A DNA stretch of 64,000 bases from Gerris lacustris (GCA_951217055.1 OX578276.1:11595930-11659929); one strand, 5' to 3'. Positions 10,247 to 21,720 are shown, numbered from the stretch's first letter. The notes: generated by a model not told the origin, from the letters alone. Translations and numbers: made by a program.

Positions 10247-10595
10247 TCTTGTGGTCTTTCTTCGTCCCCATCATCCTTTGTACACTGTACACCTAGCAGG
10301 TCTTGCTGAGTCCTGATTGTTCAAAAAATGCAGAAGGTCGAAGTACCACAAAGTAGATTTATACATATCATTCGCACCTGCACCGTATTTCAACGAAATG
10401 TTGACCTTTGAGAGTTCTTCTTTATAAACCGTACGCAATGCTTTGATCTTCTTCACTACAGTGCTTCTACGCCAGGTCCTTTTTTATTCCTACGGAGTAT
10501 TATTTGCTCTTAATGAGCCACAAATTCGGAAAACTCTGATACTGTTCAACAAATTCAGTCAAAAACTCACGAGGACTTGGTTTAGAAAATGCCAT
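10247..10595 (-). pseudogene. MADF (Myb/SANT-like) DNA-binding protein, N-terminal exon
   Basis: ATG at 10595 opens MAFSKPSPREFLTEFVEQYQ, then FPNLWLIKSK, a stop, YSVGIKKDLA, and MKKIKALRTVYKEELSKV, followed by GAGANDMYKSTLWYFDLLHF. These are the successive parts of a MADF domain: N-terminal helix, W-IKSK-Y and the 'SLWYFDLL' end. A donor-like GTAAGT follows at about 10,246. Stops and one frameshift show it is dead. MADF proteins are the second gene of some PIF/Harbinger transposons, and the flank at 10,740-10,870 matches the ends of the Harbinger piece at 57.5 kb. It is therefore probably transposon-derived rather than a host transcription factor. Confidence 0.75.
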
Positions 10596-10739
10596 GATCA
10601 CACACAAGAAAAAAACTGTCTCAAAACAATGTTTCCTATGAACAATGAACAGCCAACTCAAATTGAGTCAAATCATAGCGACAAATGCCTGCAACTGTTT
10701 ACATGTACCAACCTGTAGTTCCGATTAGGAGAAGTTGAC

Positions 10740-10875
10740 ACTAACCGTCCAGCCCCATCCCAACTCTAATAAATCGCTACAATGTTCTGTTTACACGCAA
10801 CGATAAATCGTGACGATTTCGTTATTACCATAACATTCTAGCATTTATCGTAGCGTGTGATCCCGCATTTACTAT
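10740..10875. repeat. Harbinger-type subterminal repeat (ACGATAAATCG)
   Basis: Holds ACACGCAACGATAAATCGTG and, inverted, TTTATCGTAGCGTGTGATCC. The same motif occurs twice at 57,495-57,600 beside a Harbinger transposase remnant. It probably marks the end of the element whose MADF gene lies just to the left. Confidence 0.55.
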
Positions 10876-11109
10876 CCTAATAATAAAATAATCCCAATAA
10901 TAAATGCTAACTTCTTCCACAAAATGAATTTTGCAATATATTTATATATTCAAAAAATAAATTCTTTAACAATATATCAATATTATTATATAATAATTTT
11001 ATTATTTATTTCATTCGTTTTTTAAAATAATAAATCTCTAAATTAAATTGTACTCAGATGTGCAGCTTCATTTGGGTGTCGCCGACTCTCGTAGATTTTT
11101 CCGAACAAT

Positions 11110-11202
11110 TAGTTAATCGTTGAACGAAAGGTATTATGCAAACATTATCTGAATTAACCTCTAATTGTCCTACCGACTGCGCCAGTTATCTTGGATAACG
11201 AG

Positions 11203-11208
<6 letters not shown>
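11110..11208 (-). other. Possible tRNA-like head of a SINE
   Basis: On the minus strand TGGCGCAGTCGG (from 11,184) fits a pol III box A, and about 50 bases later CGTTCAACG is a weak box B. It lies directly next to a poly(A) tract. It could be a decayed tRNA-derived SINE or chance. Confidence 0.2.
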
Positions 11209-11243
<35 letters not shown>

Positions 11244-11350
11244 AACTTTATTGTATTAATGATATAATTATTAATGTTACAATTATTGATGTTAAAATAA
11301 AATCGTTAAAACATAATTCAAATTTTACTTTACTGAAACTCTGTTAATTT
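11209..11350 (-). mobile_element. Retroposed 3' end with poly(A) tail
   Basis: Read on the minus strand, an AATAAAG signal at about 11,250 is followed after a dozen bases by 31 A residues (11,239-11,209). This is the signature of a reverse-transcribed polyadenylated RNA. The body upstream is too short and AT-rich to identify. Confidence 0.5.
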
Positions 11351-11508
11351 AATATTGAAATTAATAATTTGAATTTAGTAAAGGACAAACTTCTTACAAT
11401 ATGAACGAATACCAACAATAGGTACTAGTCCAGTCGACAAGTGCATTGTACATTGCAAAAGGTCATAAAAAATTTTCTTTTGGTTTTATTGTATGTAACT
11501 AGACATTA

Positions 11509-11511
<3 letters not shown>

Positions 11512-11553
<42 letters not shown>
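11512..11553 (+). repeat. 42-nt poly(A) run
   Basis: Forty-two uninterrupted A residues, preceded by AT-rich sequence with no identifiable retroelement body. Possibly a second retroposon tail on the plus strand. Confidence 0.6.
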
Positions 11554-11557
<4 letters not shown>

Positions 11558-11802
11558 CCTACCTAACCTAGTGGGAAGCCAAAATTAGTTAAATTTTAGT
11601 GTTGTTTTTTTTAGTTTTTTCTTTATGTGTACCTCTTTACCTATGTGTCCTTATATAGATAGAGCTTCAAAGATATTTTTTTTTTTTTAAATTTCAAAAA
11701 TTAAAGTTTTTTTTTTATGATAACAGGGATCTAATTTAATTATCGCCCGTGAGATTTTTTAATTTTTTGTGGTATATTCTACCTATGGAAGTACAAGTAA
11801 CC

Positions 11803-12060
11803 ACCACTAACCACTAGTAAGCAATACTAATCGCCTCTAACCATTAATAACCAACACTAACCAATAATAAACGCTACTAAACATATAATTAACTAAAACA
11901 AGGGTTAGCCGAGGTTAGTAATGGTTAGGGGTGGATATTTTTAAGATAAGGTGATTCATTTTGGTTAGTAATGGTTAGTATTACCAGTAGTAACCAATAA
12001 TAACCATTATCAACCACTAGTAACCAATAAATTACCCCATTAACTAATAATAACCTCCAC
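11803..12060. repeat. Strand-switching ACTAACCA-type degenerate repeat
   Basis: From 11,803 the plus strand is filled with variants of ACTAACCA and TAATAACC. At about 11,905-11,985 the complement takes over (GGTTAGTAATGGTTAG), then it switches back until about 12,055. Units are 8-10 bp and degenerate. It resembles insect TTAGG-type telomere sequence only loosely. Confidence 0.6.
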
Positions 12061-12269
12061 AAAAAAAGGGTTTACAGATATACAATAAATAATTTCTTTT
12101 GAGAACTTTAAATTTAAAAAAAAAAAATGAAATGGAAAAAATTAAATTAAAGCAAAAAGACAACACAATTTTTGTAATTAACGATTTAATTATACAAATA
12201 AAGAATATTATATAATAGAAATGTTAAAATTATAATGCAGAAATATAAGAAAATAAATTATAATCTTGG
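12061..12269. other. AT-rich spacer, no gene seen
   Basis: Low-complexity A/T sequence between the repeat and the next pseudogene. Confidence 0.5.
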
Positions 12270-12279
12270 AATTTTGGGT

Positions 12280-13140
12280 GTATATGGTCCATCAACTTCG
12301 TGACTTTCTATACCTTCATTCTCTTGAGTAAACATTTGATTGATTATGGAAATACTCCAGGTCTTCACCCTCAGCATGAATTTCGTTTAGGTCAGTCTCA
12401 GAAGAATTATTACATGTATGGCTTAAACAATGCTTGCATATAACGGAGCATTTCCGTCCAGCTTTTTTAGAGCTACATGTCACGGTACACCCTTTCTTAC
12501 GTGCAAGATATTATTTGTAGCAAATGATCTGGAGCTGCATTTTTATTGTTTTAATTGGGATTTACCAGTTTGAGCTAGAAGTCCAGCCCCAATGGAGAGG
12601 ATTCTTTTGTCTTCCCAACTATAACTGAACCTGATGGTAACAATAAAACAATAAAACCTGGTACCTAATAATGCATTATATCGGGCTGCGTCTCTTGTAA
12701 GTGATAGTCTGGCTGGGTTAAAGTTATGTTTTTTCACTGATTTTGTAAATAGTTGATAACAGAGATCGTCCAGTGTCTGTGGCAAAAACATTTTTACCTG
12801 CTTCAGCAATTTGGTCTGCTGTAGCTTTTGAGTATCTGAATACACTTACTATTTCAGTTAAATCAGGATGTTTGTGATAAACAATACAGAATTCTTCTTA
12901 CCTTGCCCAAATGGGGCTGATGTTGTATCACACCCTCTAAAAACATGGAGAGAAAGGATATCTTGTGGATCGTACTTATATGACCCTGATGAATACGTAA
13001 CACTAGGAGTATCACCTCTCCCACTCTTCTGGAAATAAATTTTGTCCTGATCAGTAAGTGCTGTCAACAATACCAGAAGGTCTATATCTTCACCTATGAT
13101 GGAACACTATCAAAGTCTGTAGCCTTTAATTTTGCAGGTT
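12280..13140 (-). pseudogene. GCDTTS-motif repetitive family protein, 3' part
   Basis: Broken minus-strand frames read in order: LLVLLTALTDQDKIYF, YKYDPQDILSLHVF, RGCDTTSAPFGQGKK, then LPQTLDDLCYQLFTK and NPARLSLTRDAARYN, an aromatic SYSWEDK stretch, and a Cys-rich tail KKGCTVTCSSKKAGRKCSV with ICKHCLSHTCNNSS. The 'H-GCDTTSA-GKGK' block and the Cys-rich end belong to a widespread repetitive invertebrate family that I cannot name with certainty. I count at least four frame changes. It follows the hAT remnant directly in the same orientation, so one probably inserted into, or was joined by deletion to, the other. Confidence 0.55.
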
Positions 13141-13149
13141 TACTATCAT

Positions 13150-14330
13150 CAAATCGGCGTCTTTTTCAGCCTGTTTCACATCAATACCATTTGCTACCAT
13201 CTGTTTTGAAACTTTTCTTGGTGGTGTAAGGTCTACATTTAATTCTTGTATAATCAGACCAGCAGAAGCAAGAATAAGAATGTCTTCTATTATTATTTCT
13301 GCATTGTTTTTAATATCTATATCTTTTTTATATGACTATTGCATTGAACAAGTTCTAAATTTATTGATTGTAGGGTATTAGCTACAGGTTCCAAAATTTT
13401 CGAGAATTCTGCTATTATTAAAGTTGATAAAATGAATGTTGGTTTGGTAGCGGCGCAATGAAGCTGAAACACAGTTTTCCTAGTAGAGCTGTGTCCTTCA
13501 TGGGACAATGTTTCTAGATCTTTAACACTTTCTATATAATTTTCTTTAAAAATAGCAATACGTCGGTATTTTTGAAACCATCTTGTCACAGAAAGGGATG
13601 GTATGTTAGGCATGATTTTATAGTGGCTATAGAGTCCCTTATATCTGTAACACAATTGAGATCCATAAGATTTAATCTTTGACTAGCGCAGTGGAAGAAA
13701 AGAGCCTTTTCACACTTTTCTCTAACTGATTTCTGCACGCCTCCTTCTCTCCCAGACACAGTTGAGCAACCGTCATATCCTTGTCCCACACATTTTTTTT
13801 TGGATCTAACCCTTCTCTTTCCAATAAATCTAAAATTATACCAGCTATTGTTTTAGCATCAATTTTATTTAATTCTAAAAAACCTATAAACTCTTCTCTG
13901 ACAGCCATTTTATCGTCGTCAATAAATGTTGGTCCTACAGACAATTGCTCCTTTCCTGAAATGTCAGAAGTCTCATTAGCCATTATAGAATAAGCACAAA
14001 CGTTCTTAACATCTTCAATTATAATTTTTTTTTATTGAAATCCCACATAAATTGATTATTTAATTCTGGATTTGTGGCGATTTTTATATTGCTTTTTTTG
14101 ATTTCAAGATTTGTTTTTAATAAATCATCCCCACCTTCAATCTTAAGTTTCAGTAAATCCTCAAAAACACCTTCATGTAACTCTTTACCTCTTAGAGGTA
14201 AATCATAAGTCCCACAAAATATTATTAATGTTAAAATATTTTTGTTCCTCTCAATTAATTGTTTATGTGCTTGTGCATAAATGATCGGGTTAACACAGAA
14301 ATAAAAACAAATGGAGATAGGACTGTTTGA
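13150..14330 (-). pseudogene. hAT transposase (DUF4371/ZMYM1-like)
   Basis: In minus-strand order: KQLIERNKNILTLIIFCG, LPLRGKELHEGVFEDLL, NETSDISGKEQLSVG (first catalytic Asp region), GFLELNKIDAKTIAGIIL, QGYDGCSTVSGREGGVQ (second acid region), ALFFHCASQRLNL, then LSVTRWFQKYR and TLQSINLELVQCN, and a last piece DLTPPRKVSKQM. This is the DUF4371 and RNase-H-like core of ZMYM1-like hAT elements. It has at least four frameshifts (13,650; 13,790; 13,985; 14,330). The zinc-finger N-terminus and the C-terminal dimerisation domain are missing. A C-terminal domain of the same type lies at 32.3-32.9 kb. Confidence 0.85.
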
Positions 14331-14569
14331 TTGATCAAGATCTGCACGTAATCTTGACTCTACCGAGGTTTGACTACAAATACGAGTCTTCGAGCCTCTA
14401 GAGAGGGGATAAAGGAATGGCAACAAGCCTAAAGCCAATAGCAATGAGAGGGGGCAGGGAGAGACCTTGAATTCTCCCTATCTTATCAACTTAGGACTAG
14501 ACAGTGCTGACTGCTGACACTAATTGAACTTCCACAGGGCTTTCCTCTAAAAATGATTTTGTCGCCTTA

Positions 14570-16015
14570 ACCGAAGCTATGTGCCAACGAATATTACTGT
14601 GAGCTTTTCACATTCATGTTTTATTTTATAAAAGGTGTCACACAAAATGACCCCAGATATCCTGGTACGGTCCAAGAAGTAGGAGGAAATAATATAACAA
14701 TTAAAGCATAACGCGCCATTAAAAATTTTGAATAAATAAGCCATAGGGTTTCCAAGTCCATGCGGCATCCTAAGGTTCTCGTAATGCTATAATAATTATT
14801 GACGATGAAAGCTGTTTTCTCTATTGATTCTGGATCCATTTCGATTTCATGAAATCCTTGAGCTTAGTCTAAGGTGTTTTTGTACTGACATTTGCCTAAG
14901 TTGTCTAGTATTTCGTCAATTCTTGGGAGTGGATACCGGATCTTCTACTGTTTTTTCGTTTAAATTTCTATAGTGAACTACCATTCTAAATTTACGCCAG
15001 AGGCGTTCAATTTATTTTGTACGATCCATACTGGTGCACTGTAGGGTGATATTGAAGGTTTTATAATTTTATCATTTTGAAGTTTTTGAATTTTTTGAAA
15101 TTCGGAGAACTTAGGGCTTCTCAAATCGGTGCTGACAGGGGTGTAACAGGAATTAGTTCGTTAAAAATGAATTTCATGTTTGGTGCGTCTTACAGGACAA
15201 AGTCAAGAGCCGTTCCGCACTGTTGCAAAGGACTCCGGAATGGTTATGTCTTCAGTCAACTTAAGTTCCGGTAAATAAGTCTCCTTGTTCTATTGATACG
15301 GGTATTTTGACAAAGTTATTCGCAATAATGATGCAAGGTTTGATTTTCTGGGAGACAAACCCAAAAAGAAAAGGTACTTTTTGATTTCCGTCTCGATAGT
15401 GTTGTTACTATAATCTATTTTTACTCCTAGTCTCATAAGGTCTTCACTACGACCAATAAGTGCATTGAAATAATTGTGCCCGTCTATTACGTGTAGGTTA
15501 ATTGTATCCTGTATTCCGAGTTCGGAGAGTAGAGGGGCTTGTACATTATCGTCACAGCATTTTCGGGTTCCTAATCCGGTAATGTAAAACGGGTTTTTAT
15601 ACCACTATTGGTTAAACATTTCGGTTGCCGGTCGTCGGTTTATGCCGGAATTTTAATTCGGTATACTGGAATATATGAGAATTTTGAGGTTGGCTTTGGG
15701 GAGATAAAGAAAGGGTAGTTTAGGCTTTGAATTTAAGCAATTAAAATCTACGTTATGGGGTTCTGAGAGGCTATTTCTTGAAAAATTACAGACTCGTATG
15801 TCTGCTCAATCTGTTCGGTTTCCTGCGAGAAGTCTGGATCATAGTAGGTTTCATCGGGTTCTTCGTAGTTTACATCTTCATACTAGGGAAGGTTATTAGC
15901 TTCATCGGTTTCAATGTTATGGATATTTGTGGTCCTAGCCGGGAAACTATGTGTGTTTGCCCAGGGTCTATTTTTTATTATATTGGGCCGTATTAACTCT
16001 GGACTGAATCGACAT
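14570..16015 (-). pseudogene. Ty3/Gypsy gag-protease-RT remnant
   Basis: Minus-strand order from 16,015: an acidic gag tail (YEEPDETYYDPDFSQE), a protease region where LPFLYLPKANLKILI is followed by YSS instead of the usual DSG or DTG, a stretch with LIGRSEDLMRLGVKIDY, and then reverse transcriptase: KIIKPSISPYSAPVWIV, YPLPRIDEILDNLGK, EIEMDPESIEKTAF. The catalytic YxDD block is not found. The sequence dies out at 14,570, where RNase H and integrase should follow. Stops and frameshifts are frequent. No LTRs were recognised. Confidence 0.8.
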
Positions 16016-16149
16016 TAGAGTTGGTGCCGTGGCCGCAGGTATTTTGGTATGCGCCAGATGCGGGTTTTAAAAAGGGTCTTGAATAATTCGGCGGCCGTAT
16101 GGGGCTTAGGCGGTAGCTAGGGAAATGTCTGCCTCAGGAACTATGTAAA

Positions 16150-16545
16150 AAAACAGATAAAATAAGAAAACGAAATATTAATTAATAAAAAACATTTTTT
16201 TAATTTATTTATAAAAATAAAATCAGTAATTTTTCATTGATTTTTCACACATAAATATTTTATAAAATGGTTATTTACTCACTCTTTTATAATTATTGAG
16301 ATCATAAAAAATTAATAGCTAAAAAACAAGATAGAAGAAATAATGTTGATTGATTTCTTTCAATTTTGATGGTATATAATAACTAAAAATTAAATATTTT
16401 ATATAAAAAAAGTCTTTGATAAAATGATTATAGTAGGTCACAAATGGTTGTTCTAACTCTTTTGTAATTATTGAGATAAAAAATAGGGAGAAAAAAAATA
16501 CAAAATAGAAAAAAATAATATTGATTTTAATTATTTACATTTTCG
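16150..16545. repeat. piggyBac 3' flank with tandem ~175-bp AT-rich repeat
   Basis: Two similar blocks (about 16,268-16,400 and 16,446-16,550) share ACTCTTTT(A/G)TAATTATTGAGA and ATAGAAGAAATAATGTTGAT. A third copy is at 45,755-45,900 beside the deleted piggyBac there. This ties the two loci to one element family. Confidence 0.65.
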
Positions 16546-18260
16546 TGGAATGGTGCAAAGCACTCAACACACAAAGCTACATCACATGACTTACATGCCA
16601 GTCTAGATCTTTTGGGTGCATTTTTAGTGCTACAGTGGGCACACCTCCTTTTGGTCCCCACAACCACTAAATGTAAGCCAGTGATGGTTTTTTTTTTTCT
16701 CCCGGACTAATTTTTTTTTTTTTGTAATTACTACTTTTGATGGCTTTTCCTCTTTTAGTGGCATCATGTTGATTAAACTTGTAGCAAGCTTATCCCTAAA
16801 ATCAAGTTGTGACATGTATTTTTTTTTGCAACAGCTTACATGTAGTTTTAAGTAAAATATATGAGTTTACAATTGAAGCCTCTAGAAAATAAAAAAAATA
16901 ATTTCATCCACCATCTCTGTGACTTTAAGGAGATGGAATAATACGACATTGATTGGTCGTGCATATCCACCCCTCCCATGTATTTATTGTAATGGACAAC
17001 TGGAAGAGGACAAGAAACTTTCTCCTTATTCCCTGTTTTGGTTGTCCTATCAACCTGTATCATTCGTTCCGGATTCACTGTGTGGAAGCCACCATCACAC
17101 TCTTAGAACCACGGTCCTTCCACTTAACTACATGAAGATTTTTTTCACTTCTAGAGTCTGACTCACCATATTTCTGACTTTTATCCGGCTTAAGGTTCGT
17201 TGGGAGCCACTTCCTGTTTGACATTATTGTTCCACAAGCAAATAAGCCTTTTGAAACTAATCTTTTGAGGAGGGGGATAGATGAGAAAAACCTATCGAAG
17301 AAAATGATGTAGCCTAGCCCCTCAAATATTTGAGGCAGCCGCAATACAATGCTTAGAGAGATAGTCCTTGAGTCAGCATCCCCCTACCCTCATACACCTC
17401 AAACCCTAACAAATAACCAGTCACTCAACAACAAATTGCCCAAATCTTAAGCCCTCGCTTGGTTGGCTTCATGGGCATATATTGTTTGAGGGTACTTCTT
17501 CCCTTATAGGCAACCATACTCTCATCTACTGAGAGCTGCCTATAAGGGTTGAAAACTGCCTTGAAACTCTTATTTAAGCCAGTTATCAATGGCCTCAACT
17601 TATATAGCCTGTCAAAATTAGGCGAACCTCTTTTAGATTATTTGGAGAAATCTCCTCCGACTCATGACACTAGAGACTGTGGAAACGTGAAAATTTCTTT
17701 TAGATGACCAATAGAGTCTTAACTCAGGGACACTGAAACCCCATAATTATCAAGCAACCAAAAAAAGCCATTATTTCTTCTTTGGTCAATTTTAAATTGA
17801 CCCCTTTCGAAAGAGCATAATTGTTACTCTCTACAACAATTAAATTGATCAATTGAACAGTAAAAATTGATAAAAAAAACTGATATTGGTGACTCAATAT
17901 CAACTTCCACTTTGGGGCCAACTGGCTGATCAAATTTAAAAGATTTAAAATTTGACGGTAAACCTCTTCCTCTTTTTTTCCATGATGGCATTTGAATCTC
18001 CTCGTTTTCGTCATCCGCGTCGTTCACTTCGTCCTCACTTACTGTGGGGGAGAGCGTTGGCATTGCTGGGCGTTGCGGAGAATCACACACCGTCATGGGT
18101 AAATCCTCATCTTCGCCCGTACTCCCATCAGTGAGTGCTCCACTGCTACCTTGATCAGATGAGGTTCCACCTGATTCAAGGGATGACCGCTTGTTACACT
18201 TCCACCTAAAATAATCAAATAATAATATGCATGTTACACTTTGATACAAAATTAACAATA
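16546..18260 (-). pseudogene. piggyBac transposase, copy 1
   Basis: Minus strand, from 18,260: an acidic N-terminus (SDQGSSGALTDGSTGEDED), a PSWKKRGRGLPSNFKS block, ALSKGVNLKLTKEEIMAFFG, and the first catalytic region QLSVDESMVAYKGRST, followed by YMPMKPTKRGLKIWA. Next come LGYIIFFDRFFSSIPLLKRL (second acid), NKYMGGVDMHDQSMSYYS (third acid region) and a C-terminal Cys-rich finger, RRCAHCSTKNAPKRSRLACK then DVALCVECFAPFH. Domain order and catalytic acids match PGBD-like piggyBac transposases. At least five frameshifts break it. The N-terminal part is almost identical to 46,640-47,013. Confidence 0.9.
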
Positions 18261-18817
18261 TAATGTAATATATTTTGGTGAATATATAAATTTGGCATAA
18301 ATAAAAGTTACTTTTTTTACAAATGGTTGAATATACATGACCTATTCTATAATATTTAGTGCATGGATTACAATTTCAAAAAGAACCTAGAATAGCTTAC
18401 ATACAGATAATAATACTGAAAGTTAAAAAAAAAATACTTAGTTCCACCAGTTCTAAAAATGTAATCATTTGTTTAATCAATGTTTAAATGAATCTGGGTT
18501 CCCTATCTATAAGGGGAAACAATGAAATATATAGTCAGTCATGAATCAGACACCACTGTAGGATCATGACTCATAGTTTAATTTAAATTAAATTATTTTT
18601 GAAATTTAAAATGTGACGTGTTACTGTATAGTAATTTAATGACTGATGAAGGTATGTAATTAACAAATTTTTTAATTATTTAGAACGCATATTTTTATTT
18701 TATTTAACTTAACTACAATTATTTAATTAATTTATTATAATGGATAATTACTGCTTTAATATAACAGTAAGTTTATAAGTTTAACAATTTTAATCTTTAA
18801 TTTTTATATACCTAAAT
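18261..18817. other. piggyBac copy 1 upstream/intron sequence
   Basis: The first 200 bp match the intron at 47,015-47,260 in the related copy. The rest is AT-rich with no recognised gene; I could not find a terminal repeat for copy 1. Confidence 0.5.
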
Positions 18818-18821
18818 TTAA

Positions 18822-21172
18822 CCCATATATGCCCATTATTTTTTTGTTGGAGAATCTTTTTTAAATTTTAGGATAATGTTTCTATTGGTCCATAATGATG
18901 TAGAAAAATATTTTTTAAAAATTACGTCAACCTGGTTTCAAGATGGCGGACGTTGCGAAAACGCAACACTGGGCACATACGGAGTCAAAATATGCAAAAT
19001 TCACTTTTTTTTTGTTAATTGAAAATGATATATTTTTATTTTTTAAATAAATATAAAAATATGTTTCTAAGCCTTTGCGATGTCAGGTACTCGTTATACA
19101 TCCCTAATTCTGAAATTTCCAGGGTTTAGACAAAATTTAGGACCCTCAATATAGACTTAGTAGTACTAATAGTACAAAAAATTGATCATTTCTTTAAAAT
19201 CAATAAAAAATAACAGGTAAGTATAAATTGTGTTATAATGTATTTTATTTTTATTTGAAATATCTTATTAAGATATTAAAAGAAAGAAACTATTATAAAA
19301 TATAGTATAGAATATGTCAATTATAAGTATGAAATTGCAAAAAGCATTTTTCGTGCAACACAACCTGGCATTTTTCACAGTTAATAATTGTCGTAGAGTT
19401 GCAATGAGCACAGCGGGTTCTGCTTTTCTGTGATACTACGTAGTGACCTATGCCATCATACCTATAGAACCAAAAGACACTGTACTTGCCACCAATTTTC
19501 TTATTAACCCTGGAGTTCGTAGCCTGGGTGTTCCGAATTTCGCTAAAAACTCCTTTGGTATCGATCGTCTAAAATCAAGAAGATCCATCGGAGTTACAGT
19601 GTTATACCGTTCAGAAGACAACCTATAAAAGCCCAGCATTTTTTATTGCTGTATCCAAGCACTAGTTGAATATTGGCCACCACCATTTCTTGGATCATAT
19701 ATTTGTTCTATATATAGACACTTTTGATCCATTCAATCGGTACCACCCATATTCATATTATATAATTTTATCATATTTGGTTGGTTTGTATTTCCTTTTT
19801 TTTATCTGTGGCTGAGTATCTAACAGCTTTTCCTATTGGTTTCACACCAGCGCAGTTTGAAACTGGTGTCGACTGAATTATCATTCCATCTACAAAAGAA
19901 AGATCCACTGTTTTTTTTCATAACAACTGTCATATGTCCCTCTTGGGGATGATTTCATAGTCCTCAAATCTCTGATAGGCCAGTCTTTTGGCATTCTATT
20001 TTTCTTAAAGTTCCTGTAAAGCTAATAGATTGTTCAGTAAAACTGATAGCACCTTTAGGTATGTAAAAAAATTATCGGCATAAAGATGGTGTGATAAAAA
20101 TGTGTTGTTATGCTGAGGCAAATGCTCGGCCATTTTTAAAAGTACACAGCCACCTAAGCCAAAATCTTGTTTGCAATTACTTCTTAGTCCTCTAGCTCCT
20201 AGGTAAACATAAAAATGTATGAGGAATCCTAACTTTAAATTATGGCACCAAGCCTTATAGCCGAATCGTATTGGTTTGCTCCAAATGAACTGTTTAAGCC
20301 CATGACGCCCAAAATATGGGATCATGGCCTCATCAATGCTTGATTCAGAATCCCAGAAAACAAATCCTTAAAGGTTTGATTCAATTCTCATAATAGAGGT
20401 CTTATTTGTGATAGTTTATCTAACGTATCTAATTTATAATTATCGTTAAAGTGAAGATAGCGCATAATTGCATCAAATCGGTTTCGACAAATGGCATCAG
20501 CAATTCAGGAATTATGTATATCTGAGCTCTCCTCCCAATACATTCTAAGTCTAGCCACTTAATTGTACCCGCTAACTATCAAGCCTCCTAAGAAAGATTT
20601 AAGTCAACGAATCAAAGATATTATTTGTCGGAATGTCTCCTTTCTTTCATATTTTTCTCTTATTTTCTCTAGCTGGATAAAAAAAGGTTTGCTCTACTAA
20701 TTAATGCTGGGCTACTGACTGTAATTCCGCTTGATGCTTTTTAAATGAATGAAAAAAAAGAAGTGAATTTTGCATATTTTGACCCCGTATGTGCAACACA
20801 AAAGTTTCGAAACATCATGGTGGTACGCTATTTAAAAATTAATCAAATTTATGTTATATATCTTTAAAATGAACCTTTATAAGCAAATTAATTTAAGAAT
20901 ATAAACATTTAAAAAATAAAAATATTTTCATACCATATATCTGCCATGAGGACGGTCAAAAATTTCATTAAAAAAAAGTTGTATGTATGTATACAGTACA
21001 TAAGACCAACAGTAATAATATTTTCAAACTAAATAGGTATTTTATTTCACAGAAGTGTATATTTTACATATTTGTTATCAGTTATTTATTCTATTTCACT
21101 ATTTTTATATTTTTGTTAAAAAACTTTGACCTTAACTTGCGTTGCGAAAACGCAACGCTGGGATAATATGGG
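18822..21172 (-). mobile_element. piggyBac element, copy 2, both ends present
   Basis: Flanked by TTAA at 18,818-18,821 and 21,173-21,176. The left end reads CCCATATATGCCCA and the right end, inverted, CCCATATTATCCCA. The palindrome GTTGCGAAAACGCAAC occurs near both ends (18,953 and 21,141). A second subterminal inverted pair lies at about 18,970-19,010 and 20,760-20,800 (GTGAATTTTGCATATTTTGA). Length is 2,351 bp, which fits a full piggyBac. Confidence 0.9.
19325..20660 (-). pseudogene. piggyBac transposase of copy 2
   Basis: Minus-strand order: LRMYWEESSDIHNS, RFDAIMRYLHFNDNYKLD, a broken SIDEAMIPYFGRHGLKQF (first catalytic Asp), YKAWCHNLKLGFLIHF, QDFGLGGCVLLKMAEHLP, LYADNFFTYLKVL (second Asp), MPKDWPIRDLRTM, MNMGGTD (third Asp, followed by a stop) and a C-terminal finger TRCAHCNSTTIINCEKCQVV then HEKCFLQFH. 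It matches the PGBD3-like group. Stops and frameshifts at about 20,330-20,360, 19,905 and 19,640 inactivate it, and the N-terminus before LRMYW is missing or decayed. Confidence 0.88.
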
Positions 21173-21176
21173 TTAA

Positions 21177-21580
21177 TTGTAGTAAAAATAAACAAATAAT
21201 TTTATAACAAAAATTGTAAAAGATCTTTTTAAATTTTAAATTGTTGTAATTTCTTATTATATATAATTTTAAAAAAACAAAAATGTTTCAGGTTTGAAAA
21301 TGTCTTAAAATGTAGACGAAATATCACCAAAAGAAAATAAATAAAATTGCAAAGCAAATGGAATAGCTTTTTATTTTGTTTAATACCCTGGAAGACTAAC
21401 ACAGCAAATATCATACGTAATCATTAAGGTCCGGGGGTTGAACACTAGACCTTCCTGGTCTTAAGGCCATGAAGACTACTTAAGGTGAACAATATTCGCT
21501 TAAGGGTGAATGGAGAAGCCGGAGCCTCTTGGGACCCCATATAGGAGTCTCAGGGAGACTCGGGAAGGTGTTTCCCGTGG
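21177..21580. other. No gene seen
   Basis: AT-rich to about 21,420, then GC-richer sequence leading into the minisatellite. No supported coding frame. Confidence 0.5.
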
Positions 21581-21720
21581 AGTCTCGCCCAGTCCCGTTA
21601 CAGATCTCGACGTATCTCGCCAAATCTTGACGATTCTCGTCAAGTCTCGTTGGGTCTCGCCTAGTCTCGTTGACTCTCGGGCTGTCTCTAGGTTCTTGCT
21701 AACTATAGCTAGAGCAATTC
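21581..21720 (+). repeat. 10-bp minisatellite, consensus NNRTCTCGYY
   Basis: At least nine consecutive decamers carry TCTCG or one-base variants at the same phase (for example CAAGTCTCGT, TGGGTCTCGC, CTAGTCTCGT). Two further units upstream are slightly out of phase. The array is degenerate and ends near 21,720. Confidence 0.75.

Noticed and set aside
16630..16730. Host zinc-finger gene suggested by Cys-rich frames
   Set aside because: The Cys-rich block is the C-terminal finger of the piggyBac transposase, in line with its upstream catalytic regions.
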